A DNA stretch of 64,000 nucleotides, from contig NZ_LYVP01000004.1 in the NCBI RefSeq assembly GCF_001984065.1, positions 1 to 64,000 of the forward strand, written 5' to 3'. The stretch is from Pseudomonas sp. KK4. Lineage in GTDB: Bacteria > Pseudomonadota > Gammaproteobacteria > Pseudomonadales > Pseudomonadaceae. Below the pieces are notes generated by a model. The model saw only the letters and a list, made by a program, of their open reading frames with translations, did no database searches and was not told the DNA's origin. This document shows positions 42,855 to 52,560 of the stretch, piece after piece. The number at the start of each line of letters is the position of its first letter. The stretch's first letter is position 1. A program made the translations under genes and the position numbers.

Positions 42855-42949
42855 GCAGGGATTCCCGGGGAGGCTGAAGATCAGTGGCATCCCCGCGAGT
42901 GTAGATAGTCACCGGCGTGCGGTCACGCGTTGACTTTGTCGAGCGGTGT

Positions 42950-43654
42950 TTACCGCCGGGAGGTGGACTTCTCCGACGACGCCACCGTCCCACTCCCACA
43001 ATTGATGTAGGAAGACGACTTCAGCCAGCGCTGGTCGGGGTAGTAGGAAAACAGCAACTGGCCGTCTTTCATCGAGTCGATCAGCTTGTGCGCGATCGCC
43101 GGTCGGACGGCTGGGCAACCCAGGCTTCTGCCGATACGGCCGTTGGCGCGGGCCAGCACCGGGCTGACGTACGGTGCGCCGTGAATGACGATTGCGCGAT
43201 CAAAGGCGTTATCGTTGAAGCCCGGCTCCAGGCCTTCCATGCGCAGGGAGTAGCCGTTCTGGCCGCGATAGCTTTCCTGGGTGCGGAACAGGCCAAGGCT
43301 GGTGGCGAAGCTTTCGTTCTGATTGGAGAACTGAGTGGCCATGTTTTCGCCGCTGTTGCGGCCATGGGCGACGAGTTCGTGGAACAGTAATTTGCGCTTT
43401 TTAAGATCGAACACCCACAGCCGTTGTTCGGTCGAAGGCAGGGAGTAATCGATCACTGCCAGCCTTTGTGCCGCTGGCGCGCCTTGTGCGCGGGTGCATT
43501 GGGTGGCTTTTACTGCCAGGGCGATGACCTTGGCATTGGCATTTGGGGCGGCTTTGGCCAGCGCGACTTCAAGCGAATCGGCGTAGGCTGTGGCGATGAA
43601 GGCCGACGTCAACAGCAGCGCTGTGAGTTGCAAGCCAAAGCGATGTAGCGCCAT
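42950..43654 (-). CDS. L,D-transpeptidase catalytic-domain protein
   Basis: This 234-residue exported protein (signal peptide to about residue 25, ATAYA) is of the murein L,D-transpeptidase family. The catalytic HGAPYVSPV...GRSLGCPAVRP carries His and Cys. It probably forms 3-3 or lipoprotein crosslinks or has carboxypeptidase activity in the periplasm. It is divergent from a larger L,D-transpeptidase gene 84 nt away, so the two may share control. Confidence 0.82.
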   Translation of the reverse strand: MALHRFGLQLTALLLTSAFIATAYADSLEVALAKAAPNANAKVIALAVKATQCTRAQGAPAAQRLAVIDYSLPSTEQRLWVFDLKKRKLLFHELVAHGRNSGENMATQFSNQNESFATSLGLFRTQESYRGQNGYSLRMEGLEPGFNDNAFDRAIVIHGAPYVSPVLARANGRIGRSLGCPAVRPAIAHKLIDSMKDGQLLFSYYPDQRWLKSSSYINCGSGTVASSEKSTSRR

Positions 43655-43738
43655 ATGTATATCTCAACAGGAATATGTTCGAGTCTAGCAGCGAGTTGCA
43701 CGCTAGCTTTTTGATTTGCGGGAGATTAAGGATTATCC

Positions 43739-45490
43739 ATGGTGCAATTAACAAGGTTATTCGTCATAAGCCCCGCGTTTGTTATGGTCTTTCTGATCAG
43801 CGGCACTGCGTTCGGTGAAACTTCGCCGATTGTGCCGTCATCTGCATTCATCAGCGAATTGTCCGCCAGGCCCGACGATGTGGTCGGTCAAGGCATCCAG
43901 GCCGCGCTGGAGCCCCTGCAATCCTCGTTTCCGCCGCTGCTGACCTCGCGCAAACACCAACGGATGGACATCAACCGCGTCGTTCTCTATTTCTATTCCC
44001 ATCGCAACTACCGTGCCGCCTGGACAGACGGGCGCGATTTCACTCAACTACTCAAAAGCCTCAATGAAACGTCGGCCGATGGCTTGAACCCTGCGGATTT
44101 TAGAGGCGATGAGCTGGCCGAGGCGCAAATGTTGATGCAAGCCTCCGCACCGACCCCGGCCCAGGCCGCCGCCTTCGATATCGCACTGACCCGCACCTAT
44201 ATCACCGCGCTTTTGCAATTGCGCCGCGGCAAGGTGGACCCGTCCCGCCTGGATTTCCATTGGAACTTCGAGCCCGAAGGCGTGGATCCTCGCGAGGACG
44301 TGAACAGCTTTTTTACCGCCCTGGATGCTCACGACGTGGCCCGTGCCTTTGCGATAGCGCCGCCTCAGGAAGCGGTGTATCGCAGCCTGCGCGAGGCGTT
44401 GGCGCGGTTGCGTCAGGTTCGCGATGCCGGTGGCTGGCCGACAGTCGCCGAGGGGCAGTCGCTCAAACCTGGGATGGACGGTGCGGCGGTGGCACAGTTG
44501 CGGGCGCGTCTCGTGGCCGGCGGTTACCTGGAACCGCACAAGGGCAAGCGCACCGATTACGACGACAAGCTGATCGCTGCGGTGAAGAAGTATCAGACCG
44601 AGCAGTATCTGGGGGCCGATGGCGTCGCGGGTGCGACGACCCTGGCGGCGCTGAATGTGCCGGTGCAGGCACGGATCGATCAGGTCCGGGTGAACATGGA
44701 GCGCGCGCGGTGGTTGCTGTACAAGCTGCAGGGCACTTTTGTGGTGGTGGACATCGCCGGCTACAAGGTGGCGCTGTACCGTGACGGTCAGCCGATCTGG
44801 CGCTCCCGGGTGCAGGTCGGCAAGCCGTTTCGCAGCACGCCGGTGTTCCAGTCGGAAATTACCTACATCACCTTCAACCCGACCTGGACCGTGCCGCCGA
44901 CGATTCTGACCAAAGACATGTTGCCCAAGATTCAGCAGAACCCGGATTACCTGGCGGCCAACCGGATCCGCGTGCTCGATCGGGCGGGCAATGTGCTCGA
45001 TCCGGCTGGCATCGACTGGTACAACGCCCGCGGCCTGACGCTGCGCCAGGATGCCGGCCCGACCAACTCGTTAGGGCAGGTGGTCATACGTTTCCCCAAC
45101 GACTACTCGATTTACCTGCACGACACGCCCCATCGCGAGCTGTTCGCCAAGTCCATGCGCGCTACCAGTTCCGGCTGTATTCGCGTGGAAAACCCGCTGC
45201 AATTGGTGGAGTTGCTGTTCAACGACCCCACGCGCTGGAACAGTGAGGGGATTCAAAAGCAGTTGGCCAATGGCAAGACAGAGAACATCAAGCTCCCGGT
45301 CAAGGTGCCGGTGTTGTTGGCGTACTGGACGGTCGATCTGAGCAACGAGGGGCGGGTGACGTTCAAGCCGGATGTGTATGGCTACGACACGCCAGTGCTG
45401 CAGCAGTTGGACTTGCCGTCCAGACTGCCGGCGCTGCAGTTGCCAGGCACCGAGACCAAAATGGTAGTGAATGGGCAAAGCCAGCTGTAA
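43739..45490 (+). CDS. Large L,D-transpeptidase (YcbB/LdtD-like)
   Basis: This is a 583-residue periplasmic or membrane-anchored peptidoglycan crosslinker. It has an N-terminal hydrophobic signal/anchor (about 8-25), a scaffold domain (about 70-230) and a peptidoglycan-binding domain (LKPGMDGAAVAQLRARLVAGGYL, about 240-300). The YkuD catalytic domain follows (about 325-510), with the Cys in ATSSGCIRVEN. AAGGA precedes the ATG. Domain order matches E. coli LdtD. Confidence 0.9.
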   Translation: MVQLTRLFVISPAFVMVFLISGTAFGETSPIVPSSAFISELSARPDDVVGQGIQAALEPLQSSFPPLLTSRKHQRMDINRVVLYFYSHRNYRAAWTDGRDFTQLLKSLNETSADGLNPADFRGDELAEAQMLMQASAPTPAQAAAFDIALTRTYITALLQLRRGKVDPSRLDFHWNFEPEGVDPREDVNSFFTALDAHDVARAFAIAPPQEAVYRSLREALARLRQVRDAGGWPTVAEGQSLKPGMDGAAVAQLRARLVAGGYLEPHKGKRTDYDDKLIAAVKKYQTEQYLGADGVAGATTLAALNVPVQARIDQVRVNMERARWLLYKLQGTFVVVDIAGYKVALYRDGQPIWRSRVQVGKPFRSTPVFQSEITYITFNPTWTVPPTILTKDMLPKIQQNPDYLAANRIRVLDRAGNVLDPAGIDWYNARGLTLRQDAGPTNSLGQVVIRFPNDYSIYLHDTPHRELFAKSMRATSSGCIRVENPLQLVELLFNDPTRWNSEGIQKQLANGKTENIKLPVKVPVLLAYWTVDLSNEGRVTFKPDVYGYDTPVLQQLDLPSRLPALQLPGTETKMVVNGQSQL

Positions 45491-45638
45491 TCGGACAGCG
45501 GCAAGGTGGTTGCTTTTCCGAGCAGCAACCGGCGCTGTTCACCGACGCCATGCGCCTGAGTGAGCGGTCTCCAGGATTCCCCGAACGTTGATTCCTCGAC
45601 TGACCCTCGATGAAGTCGATGAACTGATCTGACAGCTT

Positions 45639-46481
45639 TCATGCCGGGCTCAATTCCACCCGCAAAAACTCCACCAGCGACCGTTGCAGCCCACTCAACG
45701 CACCTTCGCGGCTGATCAGCGCCAGTTCCGTAGGCGGCGGTGTCGGCAGGTCGGTGCAGACGCTGTGCTCGGGCAGGACCGCCGACGCCGGCAATACCGA
45801 AATGCCCAGGCCACAGGCCACGGCGGCTTGAATCCCGGTCAGGCTATGGCTGCCGAACGCGACTCGCCACGGCCGCTGGGCCACGTCCAGCAAACGGATG
45901 GCCCGTTGTCGATAGAGGCAGCCCTGAGGAAACAGCGCCAGGGGCACCACATCGTTGGCGGCCAGGGTTTGCGCACCTTTGACCCACACCAGTTCTTCCG
46001 GCCAGGCCGCCCAGCTCGGGCCGCTGTCCGGTTCGCGCTTGACCAGTGCGATGTCGATGTCACCGCTGGCGAGTTTCTGCTTGAGGTCGGTGCTCATGCC
46101 GCTGACGGTTTCCAGGCGCGCCTGGGGTTGTTGCCGGTTGAAGCCGGCAAGAATCAGCGCCATGCGCCGGGCATCGAAGTCTTCAGGCACACCGATGCGC
46201 AAAATCTCCAGATCGACGTCGCTGGCCAGCGCCTCGACGGCCTCTGAGGACAGGGCCAGCAGGCGTCGCGCATAGTGAATCAACATTTCGCCGTGCTCGG
46301 TCACGCTGATGTTTTGCCCGGTGCGATCACGCAGCAGCAGCGAATGGCCGACCAGCTCTTCGAGCTTGCGCACCTGCTGGCTCACGGTGGATTGAGCGCG
46401 ATGCACACGCTCGGCCGCACGGGTAAAGCTGCCTTCATCCGCCACGCAAACGAAGGTCTTGAGCAATTCGAGATCGAGCAT
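45639..46481 (-). CDS. LysR-family transcriptional regulator
   Basis: This 280-residue protein has an N-terminal winged HTH (LELLKTFVCVADEGSFTRAAERVHRAQSTVSQQVRKLE) and a LysR substrate-binding domain from about 90. The ATG at 46481 has AAGG upstream; a GTG nine nt earlier is possible. It is divergent from the HAD-aldolase pair at 46592, its most likely target. Ligand unknown. Confidence 0.9.
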   Translation of the reverse strand: MLDLELLKTFVCVADEGSFTRAAERVHRAQSTVSQQVRKLEELVGHSLLLRDRTGQNISVTEHGEMLIHYARRLLALSSEAVEALASDVDLEILRIGVPEDFDARRMALILAGFNRQQPQARLETVSGMSTDLKQKLASGDIDIALVKREPDSGPSWAAWPEELVWVKGAQTLAANDVVPLALFPQGCLYRQRAIRLLDVAQRPWRVAFGSHSLTGIQAAVACGLGISVLPASAVLPEHSVCTDLPTPPPTELALISREGALSGLQRSLVEFLRVELSPA

Positions 46482-46591
46482 GACGGGCACCTTGATATTT
46501 ATTTTTCAACTGACGTGTCGGTATTAATTTAATTTCACACTATCACTGTTGACTCGTAATCTGAAGGCCACAACGTCAAGAGGATGCTGCC

Positions 46592-47296
46592 ATGACCCTG
46601 CAAAACACCCCGCGCCCCGAATGGTTGACCTTCGATTGCTACGGCACACTGATCCAATGGGATGAAGGCCTCAATGCCGTGGTGGGCGAAATCCTGCATG
46701 ACAAAGGCGAGCACGCCGTGGATGCCCAGCGCCTGATCGAAGTCTATGACCGGCACGAGCATCGGCTGGAACAGATTCCGCCCCATCGCTCGTTCCGGCA
46801 ACTGAGCACCCTCGGGTTGCAACTGGCGCTGGAGGAACTGAGCCTGTCTAGCACGCCACAGGACAGTCAACGCCTGGCCGAGGCGATTCCGCGGATGCCG
46901 CCGTTCCCCGAAGTGAAGGCGACACTGGCACAACTCAAGGCGATGGGCTTCAAGCTGTGCATCGTCTCCAATACCGACGACGACATCATCGCCGGCAACG
47001 TCGATCAGCTTGGCGGGTACATCGACCGGGTCATCACCGCTCAGCAGGCCGGCGCCTACAAGCCAAACCCACGGTTGTTCGACTACGCCCACCAACAACT
47101 GGGTGTCAGCCGCGAGCAGGTGGTACACATCTGCGCCAGCCCGACGCTGGATCACACTGCCGCTCGTGACATGCACTTTCGTTGCGTGTGGATCGACCGT
47201 GGCACCGGTCGGCAATTGCTCCCCGACTACCGGCCCGATGCGATATTGAACACGCTGGATCAGGTGGTGCCCTTGTTCACGTCCCTTGGCTGGTAA
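46592..47296 (+). CDS. HAD-superfamily hydrolase (haloacid dehalogenase type II)
   Basis: This 234-residue cytoplasmic enzyme has motif I TFDCYGTLI (nucleophile Asp about residue 14), motif II IVSNTDDD, Lys in AGAYKPNP and a C-terminal helix bundle typical of class I HADs. The sequence is closest in feel to L-2-haloacid dehalogenases, but the substrate is not predictable. It is 17 nt before a class II aldolase gene, suggesting a two-step path on a phosphorylated or hydroxy-acid substrate. Confidence 0.84.
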   Translation: MTLQNTPRPEWLTFDCYGTLIQWDEGLNAVVGEILHDKGEHAVDAQRLIEVYDRHEHRLEQIPPHRSFRQLSTLGLQLALEELSLSSTPQDSQRLAEAIPRMPPFPEVKATLAQLKAMGFKLCIVSNTDDDIIAGNVDQLGGYIDRVITAQQAGAYKPNPRLFDYAHQQLGVSREQVVHICASPTLDHTAARDMHFRCVWIDRGTGRQLLPDYRPDAILNTLDQVVPLFTSLGW

Positions 47297-47313
47297 TACG
47301 CGGAGTCAGCGTC

Positions 47314-48087
47314 ATGGCACATACACTCGCAGGTCGTTCGCATTCTTGCACTTACGCCGGCCTGGACCTGGACTCGCCGACCGTCATCACCACGCGCACG
47401 GAGCTGGCGGCGTGCTTTCAACTGGCGGCGCGGCATGGGCTGGAGGAGGGGATCTGCAATCATTTCTCGGCCATGGTGCCGGGGCGCGATGATCTGTTTT
47501 TCGTGAACCCGTACGGGTACGCCTTTGAAGAAATCACGGCGGACAACCTGCTGGTCTGTGATTTTCATGGCCAAGTTGTGGACGGGGAAGGTCAGCCGGA
47601 AGCGACGGCGTTCCATATCCATGCGCGGCTGCATCAGCGATTGCCGCGGGTGAAAGTCGCGTTTCACACGCACATGCCCCACGCCACGGCGTTGTGCCTG
47701 TTGCAAGGTCCGCCGTTGCTGTGGCTCGGGCAGACAGCCCTGAAGTTCTACGGCCGCACGGCGGTGGATGAACACTACAACGGCCTGGCCCTGGATGCAT
47801 CCGAAGGCGATCGGATCGCCAGTGCCATGGGCAACGCCGACATCCTGTTTTTGAAGAATCACGGGGTGATCGTCGCCGGGCCGACCCTCGCTGAAGCCTG
47901 GGACGATCTGTACTACCTGGAACGTGCCGCCCAGGTGCAGTTACTGGCGATGGCGACCCAGCGAGAGCTGCTGCCGGTGCCCCACGACATCGCCCAATAT
48001 GCCTATGAGCAAATGCGCAGGGGGGATGCCGAGAGTGCGCGGGCGCATTTGCACAGTGCGATTCGACGGATGCAGCGGGGACATTGA
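47314..48087 (+). CDS. Class II aldolase/adducin family protein
   Basis: This 257-residue protein has the aldolase II fold. The TRTELAACFQLAARHGLEEGICNHFSAMVPG start is typical, zinc ligands are in HTHMPH, and LFLKNHGVIVAG follows near the C-terminus. GGAG lies eight nt before the ATG at 47314; the longer overlapping frame from 47182 is not used. It is co-transcribed with the HAD gene and probably under the divergent LysR regulator. Confidence 0.86.
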   Translation: MAHTLAGRSHSCTYAGLDLDSPTVITTRTELAACFQLAARHGLEEGICNHFSAMVPGRDDLFFVNPYGYAFEEITADNLLVCDFHGQVVDGEGQPEATAFHIHARLHQRLPRVKVAFHTHMPHATALCLLQGPPLLWLGQTALKFYGRTAVDEHYNGLALDASEGDRIASAMGNADILFLKNHGVIVAGPTLAEAWDDLYYLERAAQVQLLAMATQRELLPVPHDIAQYAYEQMRRGDAESARAHLHSAIRRMQRGH

Positions 48088-48224
48088 TGGAGCGGTGTTT
48101 CACCGCTGCAACATCGCGGTGGCGCCGGCTGTCCGGTCGTCAGGGCACGTTCATATGATCGTCTAAAGTTCCGTTAGCGCTGCCGAGCCCCGCCGCGCTC
48201 CCCTACGCACGGACGATCGCCAAC

Positions 48225-49631
48225 ATGTTGATTACCCAAGCATTGACAGCCGTTGCTCTGACCGTTGCAGCCTCCGCCATTTTTCCACTGGCCAGTCACG
48301 CGCAGTCGAAAGTCAGTCCCGAAGAAGCCCACAGCATTGGCATCGATGCCTACGTCTATTTTTACCCGCTGTTGACCATGGACATCACGCGAAAGCAGTT
48401 CACCAACATCGAGCCGGGCAAGGCATTCGGCAAGGGACCCATGAACATGTTCGTGAGCGTGCCGGAGTATCCGCCGGCAAGCTTCAAGGGCGTGGTGCGT
48501 TCGAATTTCGACACGCTGTATTCCATCGCCTGGCTCGACTTGACCAAGGAACCGCTGGTGATTGCCGCACCGGACACCGCCGGGCGCTTCTACCTGTTGC
48601 CGATGCTCGACATGTGGAGTGACGTGTTCGCCTCGCCGGGCTGGCGTACCACGGGCACCGGGGCCGCGCAGTTTCTGGTGACGCCGCCGGGCTGGACCGG
48701 CACGGTGCCGGCCGGGTTGCAGCACTTGCCTGCACCGACGCCTTACGTGTGGATCATCGGCCGTACCAAAACCGATGGCGCCGCTGATTATGCGGCGGTG
48801 CACAAGATTCAGGCCGGCTATACGGTGACGCCGTTGTCGCGGCTCGGTAAAGATCCTGAGCCGGTCACCGTCAAGATCGACCCGGCGGTGGACATGCAGA
48901 CGCCACCGAAGATTCAGGTCGACACCCTGCCAGTCGGCAAATATTTCGCCTACGCCGCCGAGTTGCTCAAGGTGCATCCGGCCCACAGTACCGATCAGCC
49001 GATCCTGGCGCAGATGCGACGGATCGGCATCGAACCTGGCAAGCCGTTCGACATGGAAGCGTTGGACCCGGATATCAAGGCGGCGCTGCAGAACGTGCCG
49101 CAGGACGCGCAGGCGCTGATGAAGTGGAAAGTCGACACCCTGGCGCGGGTGGCCAATGGCTGGTCCATGAACACCGATACCGTAGGCGTATACGGCAACT
49201 ACTATCTCAAGCGGGCCATCGTGGCCCAGGTCGGATTGGGCGCCAATTTGCCCGAGGATGCGATTTATCCGTTGAACCTGGGTGATGCCAATGGCAAGGC
49301 GCTCGATGGCGCGAACAAGTATGTGCTGCACTTCGACAAGGGCGAGGTGCCGCCGGTGAACGCGTTCTGGTCGATCACACTGTACGACCCGGAGGGCTTC
49401 CAGGTCGCCAACGGGCTCAATCGCTTTGCCGTCAGCAGTTGGATGCCGTTCAAAACCAATGCCGATGGGTCACTGGATATCTACTTTCAGAACGAAAGCC
49501 CCGGCAAGGATCAAGAAGCCAATTGGCTGCCGGCGCCCAAAGGCCCGTTCAACCTGACCATGCGGCTGTATGGACCAAAAGCCGAGGCTTTGAACGGCAA
49601 ATGGAATCCGCCACCGATCAAGCAGATGTAA
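48225..49631 (+). CDS. DUF1254/DUF1214 domain exported protein
   Basis: This 468-residue protein has a signal peptide (SHAQ-S, about residue 27). The DUF1254 domain is at about 50-180 (AYVYFYPLLTMDITRKQ, VRSNFDTLYSIAWLDLTKEP). The DUF1214 domain is at about 330-455 (NAFWSITLYDPEGFQV, DLPA-like ending). The family is widespread in Proteobacteria with no settled function. It has its own terminator at 49649. Confidence 0.88.
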   Translation: MLITQALTAVALTVAASAIFPLASHAQSKVSPEEAHSIGIDAYVYFYPLLTMDITRKQFTNIEPGKAFGKGPMNMFVSVPEYPPASFKGVVRSNFDTLYSIAWLDLTKEPLVIAAPDTAGRFYLLPMLDMWSDVFASPGWRTTGTGAAQFLVTPPGWTGTVPAGLQHLPAPTPYVWIIGRTKTDGAADYAAVHKIQAGYTVTPLSRLGKDPEPVTVKIDPAVDMQTPPKIQVDTLPVGKYFAYAAELLKVHPAHSTDQPILAQMRRIGIEPGKPFDMEALDPDIKAALQNVPQDAQALMKWKVDTLARVANGWSMNTDTVGVYGNYYLKRAIVAQVGLGANLPEDAIYPLNLGDANGKALDGANKYVLHFDKGEVPPVNAFWSITLYDPEGFQVANGLNRFAVSSWMPFKTNADGSLDIYFQNESPGKDQEANWLPAPKGPFNLTMRLYGPKAEALNGKWNPPPIKQM

Positions 49632-49648
49632 GGGGCGGTCCAATCGCA

Positions 49649-49681
49649 GCAGCCGACGGTTTACCACCATCGGCTGCCTTT
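49649..49681. terminator. Hairpin terminator
   Basis: GCAGCCGA (49649-49656) pairs with TCGGCTGC (49670-49677), followed by CTTT. It lies between convergent genes; the T-tract is short on both strands. Confidence 0.65.
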
Positions 49682-49687
49682 ACGCGT

Positions 49688-49999
49688 TCAGCTGCCTGTA
49701 CCGCCGCCGGCACCACCGGTACTGCCGCCGGCCGATCCGGTACCGCCACCTGCGCCGGAGCCTGAGTTGGAGCCGCTGGCACCACCGGCACTGCCGGCTG
49801 ATGATCCAGTGGCGCCACCGTCACCGGCATTGCCGCCCGAGGGCGAGGCGGGGGTGTTGTCCGGCGGCATGACCGGGCCGCTGGTGGCGCCTGATTTAGT
49901 GCCTGTCGTGTCGGCCCCGTCGTTGGACGCGGCAATGGCTGTCAGCGAAGCGGCGGATAACAACCCGGCGAGTAGCAGCGATGTGAGTTTGGTATTCAT
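49688..49999 (-). CDS. Small secreted Gly/Ser-rich protein
   Basis: This 103-residue protein has a signal peptide (MNTKLTSLLLAGLLSAASLTAIAA). The mature part is almost wholly Gly, Ser, Ala and Thr with GGATGSSAG-type repeats, ending GGAGGGTGS. AGAGG precedes the ATG. No domain was recognised. The composition recalls YjbE in this window and other surface or matrix proteins. Function unknown. Confidence 0.7.
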   Translation of the reverse strand: MNTKLTSLLLAGLLSAASLTAIAASNDGADTTGTKSGATSGPVMPPDNTPASPSGGNAGDGGATGSSAGSAGGASGSNSGSGAGGGTGSAGGSTGGAGGGTGS

Positions 50000-50161
50000 C
50001 AGGGTGCCTCTGCAGAAAGTGAGTGGTTACCTGAATTTGGTGCTCAGGGCAGGGCGGTTGGTGCCGGTTGGATGACGAGTGGTTCAATCGCGTGGCCTGA
50101 CGCAACCACCGTGAGGCAAAGCGGTCCCAACCAGAACACCCCGCCAAACGGACCGCTGGCC

Positions 50162-50956
50162 ATGAAAAAGCTGAAAATCGCGACCTTCAACGTCAACGGC
50201 ATGCGCGCCCGATTGCCCAACCTGTTGGCGTGGCTTGAGCGCGAGAAACCCGACATTGCCTGTTTGCAGGAACTCAAGTCGGTGGACAGCGCCTTTCCCG
50301 CCGCCGAGCTGCAGGCGATCGGCTATGGCGCGGTGTGGCAGGGGCAGTCGTCATGGAACGGAGTGGCGATTCTGGCGCGGGATGCGCAGCCGCTGGAAAG
50401 TCGGCGAGGTTTGCCGGGCGATGACAGCGATACCCACAGCCGCTATCTGGAAGCGGCGGTGCATGGCGTGCTGGTCGGCTGTCTGTATTTGCCCAACGGC
50501 AACCCGCAACCGGGGCCGAAATTCGATTACAAACTGGCGTGGTTCGAGCGACTGATCCGCTATGCGCAGACGTTGCAGAGCAGCGAACATCCGGTGGTGC
50601 TGGCCGGTGACTACAACGTGGTGCCTACCGATAGGGACATCTACAACCCGCGTTCCTGGCTCAAGGATGCGTTGCTGCAACCGGAAAGCCGCGAGTGTTA
50701 TCAGCGCCTGCTGGATCAGGGTTGGACTGATTCACTGCGCCATCTGTACCCCGAAGAGCGCATCTATACCTTCTGGGATTATTTTCGCCAGCACTGGCAA
50801 AAGAACTCCGGGCTGCGCATCGATCATCTGCTGCTCAACCCGGCCTTGAGTCCGTACTTGCAGGAGGCTGGCGTGGATGCCTGGGTGCGTAATGAAGAGC
50901 ACGCCAGCGATCATGCGCCGACCTGGATTCAATTGGGTTCACGCAAGCGCCGCTAG
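50162..50956 (+). CDS. xth: Exodeoxyribonuclease III
   Basis: This 264-residue AP endonuclease/exonuclease III acts in base excision repair. The EEP fold is shown by TFNVNGMRAR, CLQELKS (metal-binding Glu), AGDYNVVPTDRDIYNP, RIDHLL and a C-terminal SDHAPTW (catalytic His). The ATG at 50162 was chosen with GGA nine nt upstream; the frame is open from 50072. Confidence 0.93.
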   Translation: MKKLKIATFNVNGMRARLPNLLAWLEREKPDIACLQELKSVDSAFPAAELQAIGYGAVWQGQSSWNGVAILARDAQPLESRRGLPGDDSDTHSRYLEAAVHGVLVGCLYLPNGNPQPGPKFDYKLAWFERLIRYAQTLQSSEHPVVLAGDYNVVPTDRDIYNPRSWLKDALLQPESRECYQRLLDQGWTDSLRHLYPEERIYTFWDYFRQHWQKNSGLRIDHLLLNPALSPYLQEAGVDAWVRNEEHASDHAPTWIQLGSRKRR

Positions 50957-51065
50957 TGGATGGGCGGGGCGATTGGTGAAATCAATTGTCGGTGGCGCCG
51001 GCTCATCCTTTATACATAGGGCCCATTGACGGAGCGATCCGCCCTGCGTGCAAAAGGATTGAACG

Positions 51066-51893
51066 ATGAGCGAGCCACGCCTGACCAACCCCACCCTGTA
51101 CCTGCAGCGCCTGGGCTTCGATGCGCCCCCGCCACCCACACTTGAAACCCTGCGCCAGTTGCAGTTCCGCCACACCGGCGCTTTCCCTTTTGAAAACCTT
51201 GCGACGCTGTCGGGCGAACCGGTGTGGATCGACTTGCCATCGATCGAGCGCAAAGTGCTGCATGACGGGCGCGGTGGTTATTGCTACGAACTCAACAATT
51301 TGTACCTGGCCTTGCTTCAAACGCTGGGTTTTGACGCGCGGGGTATCAGCGGTCGCGTGGTCATTGGGCAACCGGAAGGTGCCTGGCCTGCCCGCACCCA
51401 TCGCCTGAGCTTGGTGACTCTGGACGACGAGCGCTATATCAGTGACGTCGGCTTCGGCGGCATGGTGCCCACCGCGCCGCTATTGCTGGACAGCCGCGGG
51501 GAACAACCCACGCCCCATGAGCCGTATCGCATCGACCAGCACGTGGATGGCTACACCCTTCGCGCGCGGCTAGGAGACGAATGGCGGCAGATGTATATCT
51601 TCGATCTGCAGCGCCAGGAAGACATCGATTACGCCGTTGGCAACTGGTATGTCTCGACCCATCCGGAGTCGTCCTTCACCAGGCAACTGATGGTGGCGCG
51701 GACCGGGGAGGGCTGGCGGCGTACGCTGAACAATGGCAGTTTCGCGTTACACCGCATCGGGCAGGAAAGTGAACGCCGGGAGGTGGCCGATATTCAGGAA
51801 CTGATTGCCCTGCTGGATGACGAGTTCGGCATTCGAGTGCCCGAAAATGCGCTGCTGATCCGAACACTGGAAAGGTTGATCGAACTGCAGTAG
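51066..51893 (+). CDS. nat: Arylamine N-acetyltransferase
   Basis: This 275-residue cytoplasmic enzyme transfers acetyl from acetyl-CoA to arylamines and hydrazines. The catalytic triad is Cys73 (RGGYCYELN), His112 (THRLSLV) and Asp127 (SDVGFGG). Length and motifs fit prokaryotic NATs. AAAGGATT lies upstream of the ATG. It is monocistronic, ending at a bidirectional terminator. Confidence 0.93.
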   Translation: MSEPRLTNPTLYLQRLGFDAPPPPTLETLRQLQFRHTGAFPFENLATLSGEPVWIDLPSIERKVLHDGRGGYCYELNNLYLALLQTLGFDARGISGRVVIGQPEGAWPARTHRLSLVTLDDERYISDVGFGGMVPTAPLLLDSRGEQPTPHEPYRIDQHVDGYTLRARLGDEWRQMYIFDLQRQEDIDYAVGNWYVSTHPESSFTRQLMVARTGEGWRRTLNNGSFALHRIGQESERREVADIQELIALLDDEFGIRVPENALLIRTLERLIELQ

Positions 51894-51912
51894 ACGCAAT
51901 CATCGTGCACAC

Positions 51913-51950
51913 AAAAAAGGGGCAGATTGGATCAATCTGCCCCTTTTTGC
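51913..51950. terminator. Bidirectional terminator
   Basis: GGGGCAGATTG (51919-51929) and CAATCTGCCCC (51933-51943) form an 11-bp stem with A- and T-runs on the outside. It is shared by nat (+) and brnA (-). Confidence 0.93.
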
Positions 51951-51951
51951 G

Positions 51952-52278
51952 TCAGGGCCGTGCTTCGGGCTCCATCACGCGATGGATCTCCTTAAGTGCT
52001 TCGGAAAGTTTTTTCTCCAGCGCTTTCAGTTCGGACGGCGTGATTCGCTTTTTGAGATGCCCGGTAACGCCGGATTCTGCCGTGGAGCCCTGGTCCGCCA
52101 GCAAGGCCCGGCGCAAGGTGTTGTTGATTGCGGTCTGGTAACCGTACCCCTCGCTTTCCGCCAGAGCCCGAGCGGCCTCGATGACGACGTCATCGAGCAT
52201 TATGGTGATGCGGGTTTTGCCTTTGCTCGAGGCAACGGCCCCGCGCTTGGCTTCGCCGAAGTCATATTCGTCTTTCAT
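51952..52278 (-). CDS. brnA: BrnA-family antitoxin
   Basis: This 108-residue antitoxin has a ribbon-helix-helix domain (KTRITIMLDDVVIEAARALAESEGYGYQTAINNTLRRAL, about 22-60) and a basic helical C-terminal tail. It follows the toxin gene by 3 nt. It is expected to bind the toxin and repress the operon. Confidence 0.85.
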   Translation of the reverse strand: MKDEYDFGEAKRGAVASSKGKTRITIMLDDVVIEAARALAESEGYGYQTAINNTLRRALLADQGSTAESGVTGHLKKRITPSELKALEKKLSEALKEIHRVMEPEARP

Positions 52279-52281
52279 GGG

Positions 52282-52560
52282 TCAGGCCTCCTGATACTGG
52301 CGGCGCTCATTGTTGCTGGCGCGACGCGCGGAAATGATTCGTACGAAATTCGGATCACGATAGGTGTACGCGACCACCAGCAAATGCCCTTTGCCATCCA
52401 TTCCTACGGTGACCCAGCGCTGTTCATCATGGTGATCGTCCTGGACAGTCAGGGCACGTTCGTCATGGAACACCGATTCTGTCTCGGCCAGGCTGATGCC
52501 GTGTTTGAGTTTGTTGGCCGCGTTCTTTGCCTTGTGGAACTGAATTTCGAATGGCTTCAT
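52282..52560 (-). CDS. brnT: BrnT-family toxin
   Basis: This 92-residue RelE-like ribonuclease toxin has family hallmarks FHKAKNAANKLKHGISLAETESVFHD, then an RWVTVGMDGKGHLLVVAYTYRD core and RIISARRASNNERRQY with the conserved Arg residues. It is first in the brnT-brnA operon. The upstream DNA (52561-52582) is AT-rich with CATAC...GTATAT near-repeats that could be the operator. Confidence 0.87.
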   Translation of the reverse strand: MKPFEIQFHKAKNAANKLKHGISLAETESVFHDERALTVQDDHHDEQRWVTVGMDGKGHLLVVAYTYRDPNFVRIISARRASNNERRQYQEA